From assembly GCA_022376515.1 (NCBI GenBank), contig WTXI01000042.1:124001-188000 (forward strand): a stretch of 64,000 bases of DNA. Direction: 5' to 3'. A model generated the notes under the pieces. It was not told the DNA's origin. It saw nothing but the letters and a program-made list of their open reading frames with translations, and did not search any database. The position numbers and the translations under genes were made by a program. Shown in pieces: positions 59,847 through 64,000 of the stretch. The DNA is from Lactifluus volemus (taxonomy: Eukaryota; Basidiomycota; Agaricomycetes; Russulales; Russulaceae). Each line of letters opens with the position of its first letter. Position 1 is the first letter of the stretch.

Positions 59847-60297
59847 CTTTGGTGACACGATCTGCCAGATGATGTGGGCTCACTTGGCTCCGCTCAGGCT
59901 TGGCTCGCCCAAATGGTGACCCGGTGCGAGATGAGCCAAGGTCACCACCCCATCCGACCTTTTCCAGTGCTCCGTCCTCCACAAGCTCTCCACTGAGAGA
60001 CAAACCGAGAGACGAATCAGATGTAGGGAAGTCACGCTCTTGGTCAGGCTGAACATCTCGAGTTCTTGTCAAAATACCCCCATCCGACTCTCTAACTCTT
60101 ATCCTCATGCCCTCTCTATTCCTATATGGCAGCTCTCCTCCCAAAAGATATCCATATGTCCACCCAGCATGATTCTTCCTTTCCTGACCCAACAATTAAC
60201 TGTTGAGCCACGCCGGCCCGGTCGGAGATATGTCACGTGTAACAAATTTGCGACCTTAGCGAAGTAAGCGAACTGAACACCAACCTGGACCGCGCTC
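59847..60297. other. Intergenic region before the NTPase/REase gene
   Basis: Similarity to block A ends near 59846. The remaining 450 bp contains no supported gene; it presumably holds the promoter of the gene at 60298. I see no clear TATA element. Confidence 0.5.
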
Positions 60298-63200
60298 ATG
60301 GAAGTTGATGACATTTCCATTACCCCCCTAGTGTCGACCTCACAATCTCAACGATCAAACCTCGATCCCCCTGACGAAGCTATTCAACAAGTGTTCAGAA
60401 GACTTGAGTGGTTTATAACCCCTGATCACGATGATGAAAACATTCGAAAAAACCTGGGTGCTATTTGGTTTATTGTTAAAAATACTGTCTCGCGGCATGC
60501 TGGATCAAAGACAGAAGTTGTCGATGAAATAAACTTTGAAGCCAATGTCAGGCACTATGGAGAGAAAAAGTTTATCACACTCCTCAGAGACGTGGTGAGA
60601 AGGAAATCCTGGCGTGACCTGCTATGCGATGGTACACTTTCTCTTTTCATGCCCACCTCTTTTCTCATGCAATCTATCCAGAGGTATTTCTGAAACCAGT
60701 CTTGGCGGTTTCATCGTCATCGCTGCCTGAGTACTTCTACGACTCTGGGCTACTGATTCATGGTGCGAATAGGCTCAGACCGACTCGATGTGTTTTTGAT
60801 CACGTGCGATGACAGCTACCGTACAAGCATGGAGTTCCACTTTCCGAGGCAATGCCGCAGATGTCCTTCTTATGACTATCTCGACCTACCTCGACAGACG
60901 AAGAGCAGCATATGCGCGAGAGGCTAGCATTTTGAATTCTTCAGGCACGGGCAAGTCTCGCACCGTAGATGAATTGGCCAAAACTGTTATCACAGTCCCC
61001 ATGTGCCTTCGTGACGCTAGAAGCAGAGGTGCTACCAGCCCCTTCTTCTTTTCTTTTTGCTTACAGTCCACTCTGATTCTAAACAGGGTTCCCTCCTCCC
61101 GATGCGGCTCTGCGCTCCTGGTTAACCTTGTTTCCGAACGTTCATGATCGAGTCGCCCTTACACGAAGGCTCCATGCGTTCGTTTACTCTCTCTTGACTG
61201 TCACCTACAATCAATTGGTGGCTATCGAGTCGAGGTGGCATGGTGATCACACTGTAATTTATTTTTGAATCATGTACCAATGATCTCGCAGGTACAACGG
61301 CGCTACCAATCCGCTCTGATAGAGACGTGATACCGCCTCAAGACGAACAGAATAATGAAGCCTTCCTTGTCAAGAAGCGTCATAAGGAGTTGGCCATTGC
61401 CTTCCGTGAACAAATGACAACAGGGCAATCATTCCGAGGAACGAACTCTTATCGCCAAGCTTTCTTTGAGGACATAATTAGTACTGCCACCGAAGTGAGT
61501 TGTCTTGGTAATTCACCATCTGTGATGATGACCCGGCTTTTAAGTTCACGAGAAAATCTATGGAGTCACCTGGAGAAAAGGACAATTCTCTCTGGCTTGT
61601 ATATCGGTGTGAACGCCAGAGTATCGCAGAAGCAGGAAATAGACTCTCACGGTTCATTGACCCGAACCAAGTACTTGGCTCGCCTAGTAACGGGGGGCCT
61701 CGGCACCCTCTCGTTATTTTCGCATTCGACGAATTCCATACCCTCATGGATACTCCACGAGGTCAAACTTGGTCTGTGTATTCAGAATTGCGTTGGGTAT
61801 TGAGCGAACTCGTCTACGAGCCAATATTCTCTCTATTCATTTCGACATCGGGACAGTTTCATCAATTCTCCCAGTCGGACCCATCCCTTTATCTCACTAA
61901 TTTTGAGACTTCACCTTTACAACCCATCACAGAGATCAGCTTCGATGATCTCGCATACCCTGCAGAGGAACACCATGTCAAATTATCTGACGTAGTAGAT
62001 ATCAAGTGGATATCTCACTTGGGCCGCCCGCTGTATGTCCACTTCCATTCATGACATAGTTTCAAACGGAAACTTACTTTCTACTCCCAATAGGTTTGGC
62101 TCTCTTTATGATGCTCTTCCAGAAGAACATGAGATTATGCACCTTGCGAAACAAAAGCTACTGGGTGGCCAAATCGAGCCCACTGAAGCGGGCACTCTGG
62201 CTTGCCTCTCAGTGCGCTTTGCTTTGGAGTTTGATTTCGCGATTGGAGATGCTCGTAGAGTGGCCCGTGATCAAATTGAGTATCACATGCGACTCTGTGT
62301 TGCGGCAACTACTGGACTCGAAACGTTGGTCACAGTCGCTGGGTCGGAACCATTTCTAGCCGAAGCCGCCTATCAACTCCAGGACCTATCCAAAACGAAT
62401 CCTGTGCGGGACCTAGCATGCCATCGTGACCTAAACTATGTCGATCACGGCCTGCGTGGGGAGCTTGTTGCGGCATTTCTTATCATGCAGGCGCGTGATG
62501 CGTCGTTGGTAAAGCAGGTGGCATCCCCAAAGAGATCGATAACCGTCACCGATTTCATGAAGGCGTTTCTTCCAGCTCCTGCGTATGAGAAGCTGAAAAA
62601 TGCTTGGCCAACTCACTGGTGTCCAGCTGAGAACAAGCAATTCAAAGATGCGTTCCGGGGCTATAGAATGTGGTTCAATCACGTCATCCGGATCAGAAAC
62701 TATGACCTGATCAACATCAAGTCTCTCTGGAAATTCATTACGAGGGGCGCGATGGTCATGTGCGCCGATAATCAACGTGGCGTGGACATTATTTTGCCCA
62801 TTTGCGATCCGGATAGAAACCTCTCGCGCGACAATGTAACAGCAATTCTTATCCAAGTGAAGAATGACAAATATTTTCAGCATCGTATCGACAAGACCTT
62901 GTTTGATGCGATGGATCCATATCGGGTTGGCCTCTTTAACGGCGAGGACTCCGCGCTTCCGGTCGTCCGAATGGTTTTAGCCCTTGCATCTGATCAGGCT
63001 GGGGTGTTTTTTCCCCCTGTGGTTGAGGATGTGCATCACTGTGGACGATTCACTGCCTACGATGTGTGGTGTGCGGGACTGTCAGGGGACACATTCAAGG
63101 ACGTGGATGATGATATCGATTCATACCGTACTCTTCTGGAACATTCACTCCAACCGAATGGCGCATACCATTTGGAGGAGACAACGGATCTATATCTAGA

Positions 63201-63348
63201 TCAAGACACGAGGGAGGCAAAAGGACTACGCCGGCGAAGGCTGGAATCGCTGGCCTTTAGCGAGGACGGAGGTCAGGACAATGACTCAACCAAGTCACGC
63301 CCACGCAAGCGAAGTAAAAAGATGAAGAAAAAACGGAGGGTTGGTTGA
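60298..63348 (+). CDS. P-loop NTPase fused to a REase-like (PD-(D/E)XK) domain, intact, Crinkler-type architecture
   Basis: Seven exons (60298-60631, 60682-60762, 60816-61028, 61087-61242, 61292-61494, 61545-62032, 62094-63348) with GT...AG introns of 49-61 nt join into 2,730 nt, 909 residues, with no stop. Residues 1-150 are a helical leader. Walker A is NSSGTGKS (K185) and Walker B is LVIFAFDEFH (D391, E392). The C-terminal part has a helix with GLRGELVAA, then RGVDIILPI (D723) and ILIQVKND (Q746, K748), which fit an REase core. The last residues (RKRSKKMKKKRR) are a strong nuclear-targeting-like tail. This order of NTPase then REase matches proteins grouped with Crinkler (CRN) effectors and related conflict proteins; the family is expanded in agaricomycetes. 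No signal peptide is seen. Whether it acts in host interaction, self/non-self conflict or transposon biology cannot be told. Confidence 0.85.
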
Positions 63349-63540
63349 TTGATGCTCGCTACGCGGATATGCTTGATGATTGGGAGTAGCGATGGAATGG
63401 TACCTCGTAGTAAAACACGGTTGATCTGTAATTTGTAGCCTGGAATTGATGACTGACGCCTGTACATGTACGTACAGCTAAGTGTGGAGAGATTCTCTTG
63501 TGTCATGTAGGGTCAGCCGCCTGGCCTGCCAGGAAGGTGC
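63349..63540. other. Short intergenic spacer
   Basis: Only 3' flank of the preceding gene and 5' flank of the mannosidase remnant are present. GTAGCTCATCTCTGACTACC at its right end is shared with the other two mannosidase copies. Confidence 0.6.
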
Positions 63541-64000
63541 GACTGAGATAGTCATGTGTAGCTCATCTCTGACTACCCTCAATTATTTGCCTGGTGCCAA
63601 GTGGATAAAGGGTCTTACCAATGACCTTACAGGCGATTTCACTGGGGGTCATTTCTCAGATATCATCCATTCTTTAGTCTTCTTCACAGCTCGATTGGAT
63701 CGTACTACCAAGTTCGTCGAACTCCAGAAGTAGAGTGCCCTAGGGATCAGCAAGCTATCGTTTGAAGACGTCCTTAAGGGGGAATTTCAACTAGCAGAAG
63801 GGTGAATCCATTGGAACATCCTGTGAGTGAGCCGTAGTCCTCAAAGTATTCACTCAGTTCACCACTGGCACCCCCGGGCCGTTGACCATTTTCGCGCAAG
63901 AAACGACGCCTCTCGCTCGGCGGGATATTGTGCGGGTGCCAGGTATTAGCTTTGGAGATGTGTTGCGGACGACCAGCGACGGCAAGGAAGTCTACATAGT
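63541..64000 (+). pseudogene. Third alpha-mannosidase (AMS1) remnant, internally deleted, cut by the window
   Basis: 63550-63860 matches the start of copies A and B, with a 5-nt loss after TCTGACTACCCTCAA that breaks the frame and an in-frame TAG at about 63731. At about 63864 it jumps to sequence matching copy B near 57690 (GGGCCGTTGACCATTTTCGCGC, then RREIV-like GGGATATTGTGCGGGTGCC), so about 2.65 kb of the gene is missing. It runs off the right edge. Confidence 0.8.

Noticed and set aside
60800..60815. Apparent frameshift before the P-loop exon of the NTPase-REase gene
   Set aside because: A 53-nt GT...AG intron at 60763-60815 restores the frame, and the total coding length is then divisible by three.

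Overview
The window is nuclear DNA of a filamentous basidiomycete, most likely an agaricomycete. The genes are dense and split by many short introns of about 50-65 nt with GT...AG ends, and several families are ones I know from agaricomycete genomes. Rhizoctonia/Ceratobasidium is a plausible source, but that is inference; the sequence alone does not name the species. I see no bacterial, plasmid, phage or CRISPR features.

Layout. Positions 1-3.7 kb hold no gene I can support, only a near-perfect 35-bp hairpin at 1776-1850. From 3.7 to 12.1 kb lies a tandem triplication of a unit carrying a single-exon gene of about 265 codons with a PD-(D/E)XK-nuclease-like signature. The first unit is interrupted by a broken 5' piece of a different gene, a P-loop NTPase/REase fusion. 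From 14.5 to 36.7 kb is the conserved core: an unrecognised minus-strand gene, MCM10, a large minus-strand Ras-family GEF, ASF1, a multi-pass membrane protein, histone H2A.Z, a multiply broken minus-strand NTPase/REase gene and the DEDD exonuclease REX1. Three of these (MCM10, ASF1, H2A.Z) act in replication or chromatin.

From 36.8 to 64 kb is a young, unequal tandem segmental duplication. Block A (about 37.6-46.6 kb) and block B (about 46.7-59.8 kb) each carry, in order, an unresolved small ORF region, a seven-helix-type membrane protein gene, a minus-strand four-helix membrane protein gene and a vacuolar alpha-mannosidase (AMS1, GH38). Block A's mannosidase has lost two internal pieces. Block B's is nearly complete but lacks one G in a G-run. 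A third mannosidase remnant starts at 63.5 kb and runs off the window. Block B also holds an antisense fragment of REX1 just upstream of AMS1. Between block B and the third remnant is a full-length NTPase/REase gene: seven exons, 909 codons, Walker A and B, a C-terminal REase-like core and a basic tail.

The most interesting content is the set of two REase-like families sharing one neighbourhood: three standalone copies, and one intact plus two decayed NTPase/REase fusions. Their architecture resembles the Crinkler-type (CRN) NTPase-nuclease proteins described for oomycetes and fungi. A caution applies to all pseudogene calls: histone H2A.Z, which should be intact, lacks one G of a G-run, so single-base G-run frameshifts here may be assembly errors.
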